A DNA stretch of 64,000 bases from a virus: positions 34,877 through 98,876 of the IMG/VR virus record IMGVR_UViG_3300037493_005292; one strand, given 5' to 3'. How positions within the stretch are numbered: the first letter of the stretch is position 1; each line of letters opens with the position of its first letter. Below, piece by piece: positions 8,793 to 17,760 of the stretch. Below the pieces are notes generated by a model. It had not been told where the DNA came from and did not search any database. It saw only the letters and a program-made list of their open reading frames with translations. The translations under genes and the position numbers were made by a program.

Positions 8793-11669
8793 ATGGCTGG
8801 CAAACAGTATATCGATTTTGAGCACGGTACGGACACTGGCGAGCGCACAGACAGTGATTCCATTCAACCTATCATCGACGGTGAGTCCGTATTGGGTGCG
8901 GTTCTCAATCGCCCGCCTGAAAATCTCAGATACCGCACGGAGCTTCTTCGCGCCTTTGGGGATGATACGCTGTACCGACTGGACAGCGACCGTTGGATCA
9001 TCACAGGCGGTACCGCCGCTGGTGTAGGTGCTGCTGCTCCGGTGCTGACGTCGTGGTCATCTACCACGGGCATTTTTGTCACAACAGGCGACATGGTGCT
9101 GCAGCCCTTGATGGGTCCGAATACGGACGTGAACGAAGTAGGGACTTTCCCGATCGTGGATGGGGGCCTATCAGCGACGTTTACAGTTACTACAACGCGT
9201 AGAGCGTATGCGCATGGTAATGAATCGAGAATCATCTTTGAAGAAGCTCCTACAGCGGAGCTCCCAGGTGGTAACGTAGCCGCAACGCTTGAAGGCTCAC
9301 CGCTTCATACACTGCGTGTCATCGTACGGGATGATGGGCTAACGACGGTTACGCAAGTTTACAACGCCATCGTGGCGCTTGGTGGCGGCGCAACAGTTGG
9401 TATGACCATCGTTTTGACGGGCGACGCAGCTACGAAGATTGACCTTGATCTCATTCCCGCGGAATACCACATATGGCAAGCCACCAAGGTGGCTGACCGT
9501 GAGTTGAACCACATTCCCGCGAGTTCTTTCGCAGCGTTCTTTGTCACATCGGCTAACCGCTTAGCTGATGGGGATTCGATTGGTATCTACTTTCCGTACA
9601 TGGTGGACCCAACAGGAAATAGTGGTGGTCGGCGTGAGTCGACTGTTACGACAACTGACCCAGGGTCTGGGAGTCCCCCGAATACGGGCGTAGCGTACAC
9701 GCAGCTCTTCAACTCGCGCGTACATCCGGAGTACCTTCCGTACGCGATTCCTCTTTGCCGGAGGATTGGAACAAGTCTCATTTTTGTTGACGGTACGGTG
9801 GTTGAGGCGACTGCTACGGATCCGCGGGCCTTTGGTTCGGGGCACATCGTAGCGCATCTACACCACTCCCCACACGCATCAGCTGATACGTTTGATATCA
9901 CCGCGGGGTCTGTGCAGTCGGTGCTGCAGGCATTGCAGCTGTTCGTAAACGATAAGGCGTCGTTGGATGCTGTCGAAACGGTAACTGGTGCGTGGACTAT
10001 TACGGGTGCGTTGAAGTACGCTTCGGCGTATTACTACACACCAACGCCTACTCCAATTGAAGGAAGCATCACCCTCCTGTGGCGTTATCCCGAAGTGGCG
10101 AATGCGAGTGTGGATTGGGATACTATCTCTGCGTATCTAGTAAAAACTTCCAGTGCAGTGTCCGGGATCAACAGCACGCGGTATGTTATTGTTAATGGAG
10201 CTACGCTAGAGTGGCAGGGTTCCGGGCATTATCATGTTAATATCCACACGGCTCCTGTACGCACTACCGGTGATACGGGCTATGTGTCAGTTAACGTTCT
10301 GTCGCACGGTAAAGATGAGGGGACCGCACTAGGTGAGTGTATAACTGGATGGGTTAAGTTCCCGTACATCGCTGGTAACACAACGTTCACACTGGCTGAA
10401 GTATCCCCAATTCAATCAGCAGTCGCGTCTTATCCGGCATTAGCAGCAACTGTTGCAGTCGGTGTGTATCACAATTTCCACGGTGCTTCAGTCGCTGCAG
10501 GATCTGAACTTGTGCTAGCCGCGGGAGGTGGTGATCTTGCATACCACCATAACATAAATCGTAAGGTTACTTATGACTACACGTTAACAGGTACCCATGC
10601 GGCTAAGCGGCTATCTACTGATTTAGACTGCATAAATGGCAGTAGTTACCGCGTTTTTAACCGCGTTCTAAACGGCATGTGTGTACGGCCTGCTAATACT
10701 GACTCAACATACCCTGACGATCGTGGACGTTGGCCGCTGAACTATATCTCAATCGGGCGCGGCAGGGCTATTGTAAACGGCGGGATGTACTACGATGAAT
10801 CCGGTTCGGCCATTGCTGACGTCATGGGGGCAATGACTCCAGGTACAGCAGCTTTGATAGGCTTAACTACGGAGTGTAAGTGGTTTGGGGTATACCTACG
10901 CAGCGATGGTAATTACCGAATCGGGCCGTTACCGTCTTCTTATCACCAGAATAACACTGGGATAGTTGGTGGTACGTTGCACCTTATACCTGATGCGAAT
11001 AAGGATAGCCACTATGGCCAGATAGATTACACCTTAGTTGATGTTATCTGGAAGTATCAAGGAACTGACTCATCAACTGCTCGTTTTGCAAATGTCGAGC
11101 ATGTTGCGGGTAATTTGCACCTAATTCCGGTTGCAAAGGTATATGATTACGGCTCAAGTACCTTTACGAATACGTTGAATCCCGATATCGTAATGCCGAG
11201 CACTACTACGCAGGTACAACTCCAGCTAGAGACGACGGCTCCTTCTACCTATTCGGGAGATCGCACAATTGGTGTTCCCCGAATTTCTGATCGTGCGCTA
11301 TTTGCCGTGTATTTTGATATTTTGTCCGGATCTACAGCAGGATCAACCTCGTCGATGGGGTTGTCATCTGGACACAGTGGCACGGCTCCGAACGACCATG
11401 GAGATCCGTATCTCTGGGGATATAGGACACTGTGGTCAGAAAGAGCTCACGGTGATACGCAGTATCGGCAGGGTAATTCGATTGTGGATCTTCCCATTAT
11501 CGGACGAAACATGGACCATGATGGCTCTAATAGTTATGTGTACGCTTCCGCTAGTCTCGGTACTGGCGGTTCCGTTAGTGGTACTATCAGTCTTTTAGGG
11601 TTCTTCTGGGACAGATTCTGCATGGGAGTATCCGCAATAAACGAGGAATGGTTTACTCCCCAACCCTGA
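8793..11669 (+). CDS. Tail fibre / receptor-binding protein
   Basis: The 958-residue protein is the last gene of the tail operon. The N-terminal 150 residues start with a conserved-looking attachment segment (KQYIDFEHGTDTGER) and the remainder is rich in Gly, Thr, Ser, Tyr and His, as in trimeric beta-stranded fibres. The far C-terminus is Gly/Ser/His-rich (SMGLSSGHSGTAPNDHG), which resembles a fibre tip. It has an excellent GAGGAG site and converges with the minus-strand genes after 7 bases. No chaperone gene is evident directly downstream on the same strand. Confidence 0.6.
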   Translation: MAGKQYIDFEHGTDTGERTDSDSIQPIIDGESVLGAVLNRPPENLRYRTELLRAFGDDTLYRLDSDRWIITGGTAAGVGAAAPVLTSWSSTTGIFVTTGDMVLQPLMGPNTDVNEVGTFPIVDGGLSATFTVTTTRRAYAHGNESRIIFEEAPTAELPGGNVAATLEGSPLHTLRVIVRDDGLTTVTQVYNAIVALGGGATVGMTIVLTGDAATKIDLDLIPAEYHIWQATKVADRELNHIPASSFAAFFVTSANRLADGDSIGIYFPYMVDPTGNSGGRRESTVTTTDPGSGSPPNTGVAYTQLFNSRVHPEYLPYAIPLCRRIGTSLIFVDGTVVEATATDPRAFGSGHIVAHLHHSPHASADTFDITAGSVQSVLQALQLFVNDKASLDAVETVTGAWTITGALKYASAYYYTPTPTPIEGSITLLWRYPEVANASVDWDTISAYLVKTSSAVSGINSTRYVIVNGATLEWQGSGHYHVNIHTAPVRTTGDTGYVSVNVLSHGKDEGTALGECITGWVKFPYIAGNTTFTLAEVSPIQSAVASYPALAATVAVGVYHNFHGASVAAGSELVLAAGGGDLAYHHNINRKVTYDYTLTGTHAAKRLSTDLDCINGSSYRVFNRVLNGMCVRPANTDSTYPDDRGRWPLNYISIGRGRAIVNGGMYYDESGSAIADVMGAMTPGTAALIGLTTECKWFGVYLRSDGNYRIGPLPSSYHQNNTGIVGGTLHLIPDANKDSHYGQIDYTLVDVIWKYQGTDSSTARFANVEHVAGNLHLIPVAKVYDYGSSTFTNTLNPDIVMPSTTTQVQLQLETTAPSTYSGDRTIGVPRISDRALFAVYFDILSGSTAGSTSSMGLSSGHSGTAPNDHGDPYLWGYRTLWSERAHGDTQYRQGNSIVDLPIIGRNMDHDGSNSYVYASASLGTGGSVSGTISLLGFFWDRFCMGVSAINEEWFTPQP

Positions 11670-11676
11670 TCTCCGA

Positions 11677-12147
11677 CTATAAAATAGGAATTCCCGTAAC
11701 CGTCCCGATCGTACAAGCCCACCCCGTACTAAACCACAAAAAATAGCCGTTAGCCAAGACCGTCTTGGCTGTGGCGTTATCTGGCTGTTGTGCGGTAAGC
11801 ATTGGGGGCAAAATAGTGGCAAGAGGTACGATGGGCGCCGCGGCTATAACCGACGGCCATATCGTCGTAAAGGGGGCGAGCAGCGACACCACTGCAATCT
11901 GAAACAGACTGCAGTGGGTCGCCGGATCCAACGCTCTAAACGATGTGATGGTGTTTTGTACGAAGATAGCACGCGTTGTCTCGAGCGCTACCGGAACCGC
12001 GGGGACAGCACCTACGGCTGAGAGTCCCATCCACGTGATGAAGGCGTTACAGAACTTGGCTGCAGCGTCTTCGACTGTGGCACTTCCGGCTTCGTCGTTT
12101 GCAACGAGTGTGCTGATAAAGGCAGGTTGGGCTACGGAGAGGGGCAT
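11677..12147 (-). CDS. Hypothetical hydrophobic protein
   Basis: I chose the ATG at 12147, which follows the stop of the upstream gene by one base (TGACATG); a GTG at 12204 would give a 175-residue version overlapping that gene. The 156-residue product is rich in Ala, Val, Thr and Pro, with two or three hydrophobic stretches in its middle and end that could be membrane segments. The N-terminal third (ANDEAGSATVEDAAAKFCNA) reads as an amphipathic helix. It lies at the end of the reductase operon and next to the tail genes. I do not recognise a family; a virion or holin-like role is possible but unproven. Confidence 0.5.
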   Translation of the reverse strand: MPLSVAQPAFISTLVANDEAGSATVEDAAAKFCNAFITWMGLSAVGAVPAVPVALETTRAIFVQNTITSFRALDPATHCSLFQIAVVSLLAPFTTIWPSVIAAAPIVPLATILPPMLTAQQPDNATAKTVLANGYFLWFSTGWACTIGTVTGIPIL

Positions 12148-12148
12148 G

Positions 12149-12355
12149 TCAGATAACTTTGTCCAGGAAGGTTGCAGTGCTGACAGCGTATGTCGCAGCT
12201 TCACGCGCTAGGACAACTCGAATACCGGGACTTTCGTTGATGCAGTCCGCGCAGATGAATCCAACGGGATCACCGTTGTAGGTGAATTCGAGGGATCCTG
12301 GCCCGGGTCCATTCTCGCACTCCTCCATGGAACAGAGGTCAAATCCATTTTTCAT
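12149..12355 (-). CDS. Small CxxC zinc-ribbon-like protein
   Basis: The ATG at 12355 overlaps the reductase stop in an ATGA arrangement and is preceded by GGAG, which decides the start. The 68-residue protein has a first cysteine pair near its N-terminus (CSMEEC) and a second CADC about 30 residues later, the spacing of a small zinc ribbon. It is translationally coupled to the ribonucleotide reductase, so a role in reductase activity or regulation is conceivable, but nothing in the sequence proves it. Confidence 0.55.
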   Translation of the reverse strand: MKNGFDLCSMEECENGPGPGSLEFTYNGDPVGFICADCINESPGIRVVLAREAATYAVSTATFLDKVI

Positions 12356-15030
12356 GAACACACTCCAGTTTGGTTTGAGCAGTTACGGCAAGCGTAGCAG
12401 GTAGCGCCAGTCTTCACCATGGGGTGTCCGCACTCTGGGCAGATGTCTGTTCCAAGGTCGGGGATGGCGTCGTCGATATCTGGGATGCTCGACATGCCGT
12501 TTTCGTAGTTGTTCCCGGGTTCGGGGACATCGACATGTAGGAAGCGGATCTTCATCCACCGCGCGATGTAGTCCATGAGGGACCCCGCGGTACGGATCTT
12601 GGGATTGCCAGTCAGTCCCTGGGGTGGGAACTTGCTTCCGTCCATATGGCTGAGGAGCTCCTCGAGGGGCAGACCAAACTGGAGCGCCTTGGACAACAGT
12701 GTAGCGTAGGAGTCGAGGAGCCCGCCGATGGTCGAGCCGAAGCGCGCCATGCGGATGAAGACCTCCATCGGCTGCTGTGTATCGGGGTCGAGCCCCACGT
12801 GAAGGTAGCCTTTGTGGCCGGCGACCTCGAAGTGGTGGCGTACTGAGGGAACTTCGTCCGGCAGAATCTTGCGCTGCAGCTTGTGCTCGACTTGCACTTT
12901 GGCGATGGCCTCGCGCACGCGCATGGGTTCGTTGAGCTTGGACCCCTGGCGGTAGACCGTGATGGCTTTGACCCCTTTCTCCCACGCCTGCAGGAAGACG
13001 TTTCTCACTTCTGAGACAGTTGCTTCGTGGGGCATGTTGAAGGTTTTTGAGATGGCGCCAGAGACGAAGGGTTGGGCTGCAGCGACCATGCCGATGTGCC
13101 CGTCGATAGAGATGGACCGTGTGCCGGCCGTCATGGAGCAGTCGAACACCGGGAGGTGCGCAGGCTTGAGGATGGAACCCTCGAGGTGCCCGTGCTTCTC
13201 CGCGTACATGACGAGCTCGTCGATGTCCCCGGTGTCGTAGCCGAGCGCGCGGAGCGCCTGCGGGACCAGCGGGTTGACATAGTCGATGCTGCCTCCGCCA
13301 ACCAGGCTCTTGAACTTCTTGAGGCCGAAGTCGGGCTCGACGCCGGTAGTGGCACAATCCATCATGAAGGCGATGGTTCCCGTCGGTGCCAGAAGGGTGG
13401 TTTGGGCGTTGCGGAAGCCGACGCCCTCTGTTGTGGTCTTGTCCCGAGAGCGTTTCCCGAAGCCGAGGGCGAAGGCGTCTTTCCAGCGCTGAGAGGCGAC
13501 GTGCTGGATGCCCGCGATGTCTTTGGCCAGTTTGCTGGTCGCACTCGCATGTTTTGTGAGCACGTCGTCCATGGGGACGCGGTTGACATCGAAGCGCTCA
13601 AACGCTCCTACCGTTTGTGCCAGCTCAGCACTGGTGAGATACGCCTGGGCAGTCATTAAGCTGGTGATGCTGGCAGTCAAATCCCGAGCTGGTTGGCTGT
13701 CGTAGGGAAGACCCCAACTCATCAGCAATCCACCTAGGTTGGCGTAACCCAATCCTAGTGTTCGGTATTTGCGACTGTTCTCGCGTATTTTATCGGTGGG
13801 GTAGTGCGCTCTATCTACGATGATGTCCTGCGCTGTTATCATAATGCGCACGACGTGGCTGAACTTCTTATGGTCGAACTCGCGTTCGTCCTTTTCAGTT
13901 TTAGGAGCGTTAATGAACTTGCACAGATTGATGGAGCTCAAATTACAAGCTGAATCGTCTAGCCACATAAACTCGGAACATGGATTACTGGAATTTATCT
14001 CACCATCATTAGCGCATGTGTTCATGCGGTTAATGTGGTCATGGAACTGCATGCCGGGATCTCCACAAGCGTGCGTGGCCTCTGCGACGCAGTCGATGAT
14101 GTCCCGTGCTTTTACCGTACGAGCAACGCTCCCATCCGTACGGTTAATGAGTTTCCATTCTTGGTCAGCGTTGTAGAACAACCCTTGATGCGCCGCGTGC
14201 ATGAACTCGTTTGTAGCTCTAACCGAGTTGTTACCCGTTTGGTGTCGTGCTGCAGCGTACGCACCTTCACGGTCATTGAAGTCGCTTGAAAGCCCCGACT
14301 GCACGAGGCGCTCAACGAGGGCTTCCTGTTTGACCTTGCAGTTGATGAACTTTTCGATGTCTGGATGGTCAGCGTTGAGGATGCACATGCGTGCTGCCCG
14401 GCGTGTGCGCCCTCCAGAGAGGATGACATCCGCGAAGGCGTCATACCCCTGCATGAAAGACACTGGGCCGGAGGCGTTGCCACCTCCGCGGATGGCCTCG
14501 GAAGATGCACGCAGTTTAGAGAAATTCACACCACTGCCGGCGCCTTCCTTGAAGATCAAGCCCTCGGTCGTGGCTAGTCCAAGGATGCTGGACATTGAGT
14601 CATCGACGCTGTTGATGAAGCACGCGGAACAGAGGGGGTGGTCATTGCCAGGGACACCCATGTTGAACCAAACAGGGCTGTTGAACGAAGCCATCTGATG
14701 CAGGAGAATCATCCGGAGCTCATCTGCGAAGTTGTTCGCGTGTTCCTCGTCAAAATAGGACTGCTCGAGTCCCCATGCTTTGAGAGTTCCCACGACGCGT
14801 TCGAGCATTTGTCGGACACTGGTTTCCTGGTAACTATCGATACGGGAGGCGCGGAAGTATTTGGTAGCAACAATCTTTTTAGCGACATCAGACCAAGAGC
14901 TAGGAAATACGCCGTTGGGATGGTGGAATAACACGTCCCCGTTAATATTGGTTACGGTAACGGGAAAGGTGGTGTATTCCACAGTTTGGTAGGGGTCTTT
15001 GTCCCCTGCGAACAGCCTATCAAATTTCAC
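12352..15030 (-). CDS. nrdJ: Adenosylcobalamin-dependent (class II) ribonucleotide reductase
   Basis: The 892-residue enzyme reduces ribonucleotides to deoxyribonucleotides for phage DNA synthesis, using a B12-derived radical. Visible landmarks are SPVWFN, the substrate-site CSACFINSVDDSM, a phosphate-binding EGAGSGVNFS, NPCSEFMWLDDSACNLSS (typical of class II), and APTGTIAFMMDCATTGVEP. The C-terminal quarter has a TSCPD-like domain (MARFGSTIGGLLDSYATLL) and ends with paired cysteines (CPECGHPM, CYACRNC) that form the zinc/redox tail. The start is a GTG preceded by GGAGGAATC. No NrdB-type small subunit is present, as expected for this class. It is oxygen-independent, so the phage can work in hosts with or without air. 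Confidence 0.93.
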   Translation of the reverse strand: MKFDRLFAGDKDPYQTVEYTTFPVTVTNINGDVLFHHPNGVFPSSWSDVAKKIVATKYFRASRIDSYQETSVRQMLERVVGTLKAWGLEQSYFDEEHANNFADELRMILLHQMASFNSPVWFNMGVPGNDHPLCSACFINSVDDSMSSILGLATTEGLIFKEGAGSGVNFSKLRASSEAIRGGGNASGPVSFMQGYDAFADVILSGGRTRRAARMCILNADHPDIEKFINCKVKQEALVERLVQSGLSSDFNDREGAYAAARHQTGNNSVRATNEFMHAAHQGLFYNADQEWKLINRTDGSVARTVKARDIIDCVAEATHACGDPGMQFHDHINRMNTCANDGEINSSNPCSEFMWLDDSACNLSSINLCKFINAPKTEKDEREFDHKKFSHVVRIMITAQDIIVDRAHYPTDKIRENSRKYRTLGLGYANLGGLLMSWGLPYDSQPARDLTASITSLMTAQAYLTSAELAQTVGAFERFDVNRVPMDDVLTKHASATSKLAKDIAGIQHVASQRWKDAFALGFGKRSRDKTTTEGVGFRNAQTTLLAPTGTIAFMMDCATTGVEPDFGLKKFKSLVGGGSIDYVNPLVPQALRALGYDTGDIDELVMYAEKHGHLEGSILKPAHLPVFDCSMTAGTRSISIDGHIGMVAAAQPFVSGAISKTFNMPHEATVSEVRNVFLQAWEKGVKAITVYRQGSKLNEPMRVREAIAKVQVEHKLQRKILPDEVPSVRHHFEVAGHKGYLHVGLDPDTQQPMEVFIRMARFGSTIGGLLDSYATLLSKALQFGLPLEELLSHMDGSKFPPQGLTGNPKIRTAGSLMDYIARWMKIRFLHVDVPEPGNNYENGMSSIPDIDDAIPDLGTDICPECGHPMVKTGATCYACRNCSNQTGVCS

Positions 15031-15039
15031 GATTCCTCC

Positions 15040-15633
15040 TCATAGGTCCAGGATTCTTTTGCCTGGGATCCGTGTCTCAGTTGAATCTTCTTTTAGTGTG
15101 AGAATGACTTCTGCTTGTTTACGTGTATGTACCTTATCTGTCAATAACGAATGCGCAATATGTGCTAACCATAACGCGTCTGCAATATCATCGTTAATCT
15201 TTGTAGAGTCGAGGTAAGGCCATCGGTATAACGCGGCTGCAATCATCGCATCTTTTTGTGCGGCACCGCTGCGCGTCGCAAACTTCTTCAGCATGGTGGG
15301 TTGGATTACCGTGGCGTGTATTTTGAAATCAGCCAGGGCCACGAGAAATACGCCCCTAACTTGACCGAGAGTGTCGGCCTTATTGATTGCTTTGAGCGCA
15401 GGTCCTTCGATACAGGCCGTTGACATACCGTGTACCGGGACGTGTTGGGATAGTACTTCACGGAGTCCATCCCGTAAAAATAACAGGCGGTCTTGCTCAC
15501 GTAACTTGCGCGGTATGATACACGCAGTATCAATGACCTCGCCGTCTATCCCGAGAACAGCAATACCTGTGCTCTGAGCCGATGGGTCTATTCCGACGAA
15601 CCGGGTAATCAACGTTGACTCGTAGTTTTGCAT
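15040..15633 (-). CDS. RuvC-like Holliday junction resolvase
   Basis: The 197-residue protein has an RNase H-fold nuclease pattern: GIDPSAQSTGIAVL (first catalytic Asp), CIEGPA (Glu), and a C-terminal NDDIADALWLA (Asp pair), with the RuvC-type helix KKFATRSGAAQKDAM between them. It would cut branched DNA formed by recombination before packaging. It lies 9 bases upstream of the reductase in the same operon and diverges from the gene at 15675 across a 41-base gap. The order and spacing of the four acidic residues is convincing; the exact junction preference is unknown. Confidence 0.85.
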   Translation of the reverse strand: MQNYESTLITRFVGIDPSAQSTGIAVLGIDGEVIDTACIIPRKLREQDRLLFLRDGLREVLSQHVPVHGMSTACIEGPALKAINKADTLGQVRGVFLVALADFKIHATVIQPTMLKKFATRSGAAQKDAMIAAALYRWPYLDSTKINDDIADALWLAHIAHSLLTDKVHTRKQAEVILTLKEDSTETRIPGKRILDL

Positions 15634-15674
15634 CGACTACCATTCTCTGAGACTTCCCTACCGAAGGCAAGCAA

Positions 15675-16325
15675 ATGGCAAAGATAGAAATCACATACAC
15701 GAAAGCGTCGCTCGACAGCGGCTATTTCCTCGAGACTGTGGTTCACCCATACCCCGAAACAGATCCCACGACGTTGGAAGAGTGTCTGATCATCAACGTT
15801 TCTACTGGTGATCTGGTGCGCGTGGCGACCATCGCAGAGCTCACGTCTATTGCGGCTGCTCCGACTATCCGCTGGGTTAACATTCCCACGCTAATCGTGG
15901 GTAGCACGGTTGAAGCTGGGGATGTTATCCGATTCACATCTGTGCCAGACGAGTGGGAGTATTTGGGAGTTACAACGCCGTATAACGTGTCGGTATCAGC
16001 GCTTGGGACAGACGCACCGATTACGGCGATATTGGCAACAGCGGACCTACCGTGTGAGTTCAGCGCGGAGGTAACGGTGGGACTCTATACCTCTACGGGT
16101 ACTGAGAAGCTGCCTCCTATGGCGCATACCGTTACCGTCAATCGGCATGACCCGGCTGCTACAGGTTTGCCTACCTACTGGCGTTGTGAGAGCGTCGTTA
16201 GTATGTACGATACGCTCAATGATGCCGAGAACTATTTGGCAGCGGTGCAGGCGGGCGCAGAAGCGCTAGTACTTGAGTACCGTGCCAATTCGTTCGTGGG
16301 GGTACTCACGGAGATTTACGAATGA
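15675..16325 (+). CDS. Hypothetical protein, possible virion component
   Basis: The 216-residue protein is predicted to be almost entirely beta, with many Val/Thr/Ile strands and short turns, in the style of immunoglobulin-like or tail-decoration domains. There is no signal peptide or cysteine pattern. It begins the three-gene plus-strand run ending at 17749 and overlaps the next gene by 4 bases (ATGA). I do not recognise a family. Confidence 0.5.
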   Translation: MAKIEITYTKASLDSGYFLETVVHPYPETDPTTLEECLIINVSTGDLVRVATIAELTSIAAAPTIRWVNIPTLIVGSTVEAGDVIRFTSVPDEWEYLGVTTPYNVSVSALGTDAPITAILATADLPCEFSAEVTVGLYTSTGTEKLPPMAHTVTVNRHDPAATGLPTYWRCESVVSMYDTLNDAENYLAAVQAGAEALVLEYRANSFVGVLTEIYE

Positions 16326-16693
16326 GCGTAACGATCTCAATACGGGAAACACGTACGCTGGAGCCCGACAACTTATACCAAGTACGTGAAGAAGTTACGG
16401 CGTCTTCAGAGATCGCGTCGAGCATCTTTGTATTCCGGACAGTGGACCAGACCTTTGACCATGTAGCTGTGCCCTGGGATATGGAGAATTTGCCGTATGA
16501 GACGCAGGATGATGCAGAAACGAATGGGGCCGAGTTCTATCGATTGGACACGGTAGTCCGTTCGTTTACCCAGCAGAGTCGCGCCTTAGACTTTTCGACA
16601 TACACGCTAGCGCGTATTAACTGGTTGGCAGAAGAGTACGGGTCTGCAACACATGACTTCGTGGGTGTACGTTATTACACCTATACGGTGTGA
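16322..16693 (+). CDS. Hypothetical protein, possible virion component
   Basis: The 123-residue protein is beta-rich and short, with an acidic middle and a tyrosine-rich end (FVGVRYYTYTV). It overlaps the previous gene by 4 bases and lies 3 bases before the next, so the three are co-translated. The same style of sequence as its two neighbours suggests parts of one structure, but no family is recognised. Confidence 0.5.
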   Translation: MSVTISIRETRTLEPDNLYQVREEVTASSEIASSIFVFRTVDQTFDHVAVPWDMENLPYETQDDAETNGAEFYRLDTVVRSFTQQSRALDFSTYTLARINWLAEEYGSATHDFVGVRYYTYTV

Positions 16694-16696
16694 ACT

Positions 16697-17749
16697 ATGC
16701 AATTTACGCGCGTCAGCCAGGCATGTACGACCTTCCCTCAGTCAGATGGGACAATGGTCTACGACATCACCTCGACGGTGCTTGACCAGGGAGAGCTTCC
16801 GCACGCGAATATCTTCCTGTTCACCATCCTTGATCCTGTAGATCCCAACAGGGATTCGTTTACGCGCCTGGCGAATCCATACGATATCTTGCACGTGGCA
16901 CAAACGCGGGATTCAGCGATAGCTGCGGACGAGACCACCTACCTGGCGTCCGTGATGACGCGTAGGTATACGGATATCGAGGTTGCGGTACAGGCCAAAG
17001 ATGCTGTGCGCTCGCGCATTGATAACTGCGTAAATTCATGGGTCACGTACGATACGCAGTTTCAAGGTACGCTCGAGATCCTGCATCCAACGGCAGAACC
17101 CACATATGAGCAACAGCTCTCGGACGCGTATGCTGCGGCTCGGGATGAGCGTATCGCAGCAGAGGCAACCGTAGTACTTGCGAATGCCGCAGTGGATTTG
17201 GCGCGGGTAACAGCGACCGATTCTCAAGAGTTCGCGGACGCATATAAGAGTGAGACAGAGTACTGCGTTAGCGCCCATAACGCGACCACTGGGTACTTGT
17301 CTATGTACCTTAATGGTCTTGGAACAATCAGCGGTGTTACCGGGTTGCTCGCGGCGTCGAATACCTTCTTGGCAACAAGTAAGGTAGAGTTTGAGACGTT
17401 GTCTGGCTATCCGTATACACCCTCGGGCGTTATCGTAGGACTAGACCCCTCGTTTAACGCGTGGCTTACGGCTATCCGAGCGCACGACGCGGCAACATCG
17501 ACTTTCAAGCAGAACAGCGCAAGCTACGTCACGACGTTTACCAGCGCTCAGACTGCGTTCTGCCAGAACGCTAATACGAAGTACGCGGAGAAGGTCGTGG
17601 AATCCGCGCAGGACAAGGGCGCGTTGGCAGACGCTATTAAAGCAAAAGAAGAGGCCGACGCTACATTGGTTGCCAAGGAGTCTGCGGAAGCAGCAGCTCT
17701 CGCCGCTGCTCGCGCAGTCTGCCCTGATTTTGACCCCAATGATGCGTGA
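16697..17749 (+). CDS. Hypothetical protein with long helical regions
   Basis: The 350-residue protein has a beta-rich N-terminal 100 residues similar in feel to the preceding two genes, followed by long alanine-rich helices (AAARDERIAAEATVVLANAA; later DAIKAKEEADATLVAKESAE) likely to form coiled coils. The end is acidic (DFDPNDA). It is the last gene of the run and converges with the minus-strand operon after 11 bases. A fibre, tape-like or head-attached role would fit the coiled coil, but this is inference. Confidence 0.5.
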   Translation: MQFTRVSQACTTFPQSDGTMVYDITSTVLDQGELPHANIFLFTILDPVDPNRDSFTRLANPYDILHVAQTRDSAIAADETTYLASVMTRRYTDIEVAVQAKDAVRSRIDNCVNSWVTYDTQFQGTLEILHPTAEPTYEQQLSDAYAAARDERIAAEATVVLANAAVDLARVTATDSQEFADAYKSETEYCVSAHNATTGYLSMYLNGLGTISGVTGLLAASNTFLATSKVEFETLSGYPYTPSGVIVGLDPSFNAWLTAIRAHDAATSTFKQNSASYVTTFTSAQTAFCQNANTKYAEKVVESAQDKGALADAIKAKEEADATLVAKESAEAAALAAARAVCPDFDPNDA

Positions 17750-17760
17750 CCTCTTCTACC

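Noticed and set aside
12383-13357. A 324-residue second frame within the reductase
   Set aside because: Arg/Pro-rich shadow of the GC-biased reductase; the reductase motifs are in the main frame.
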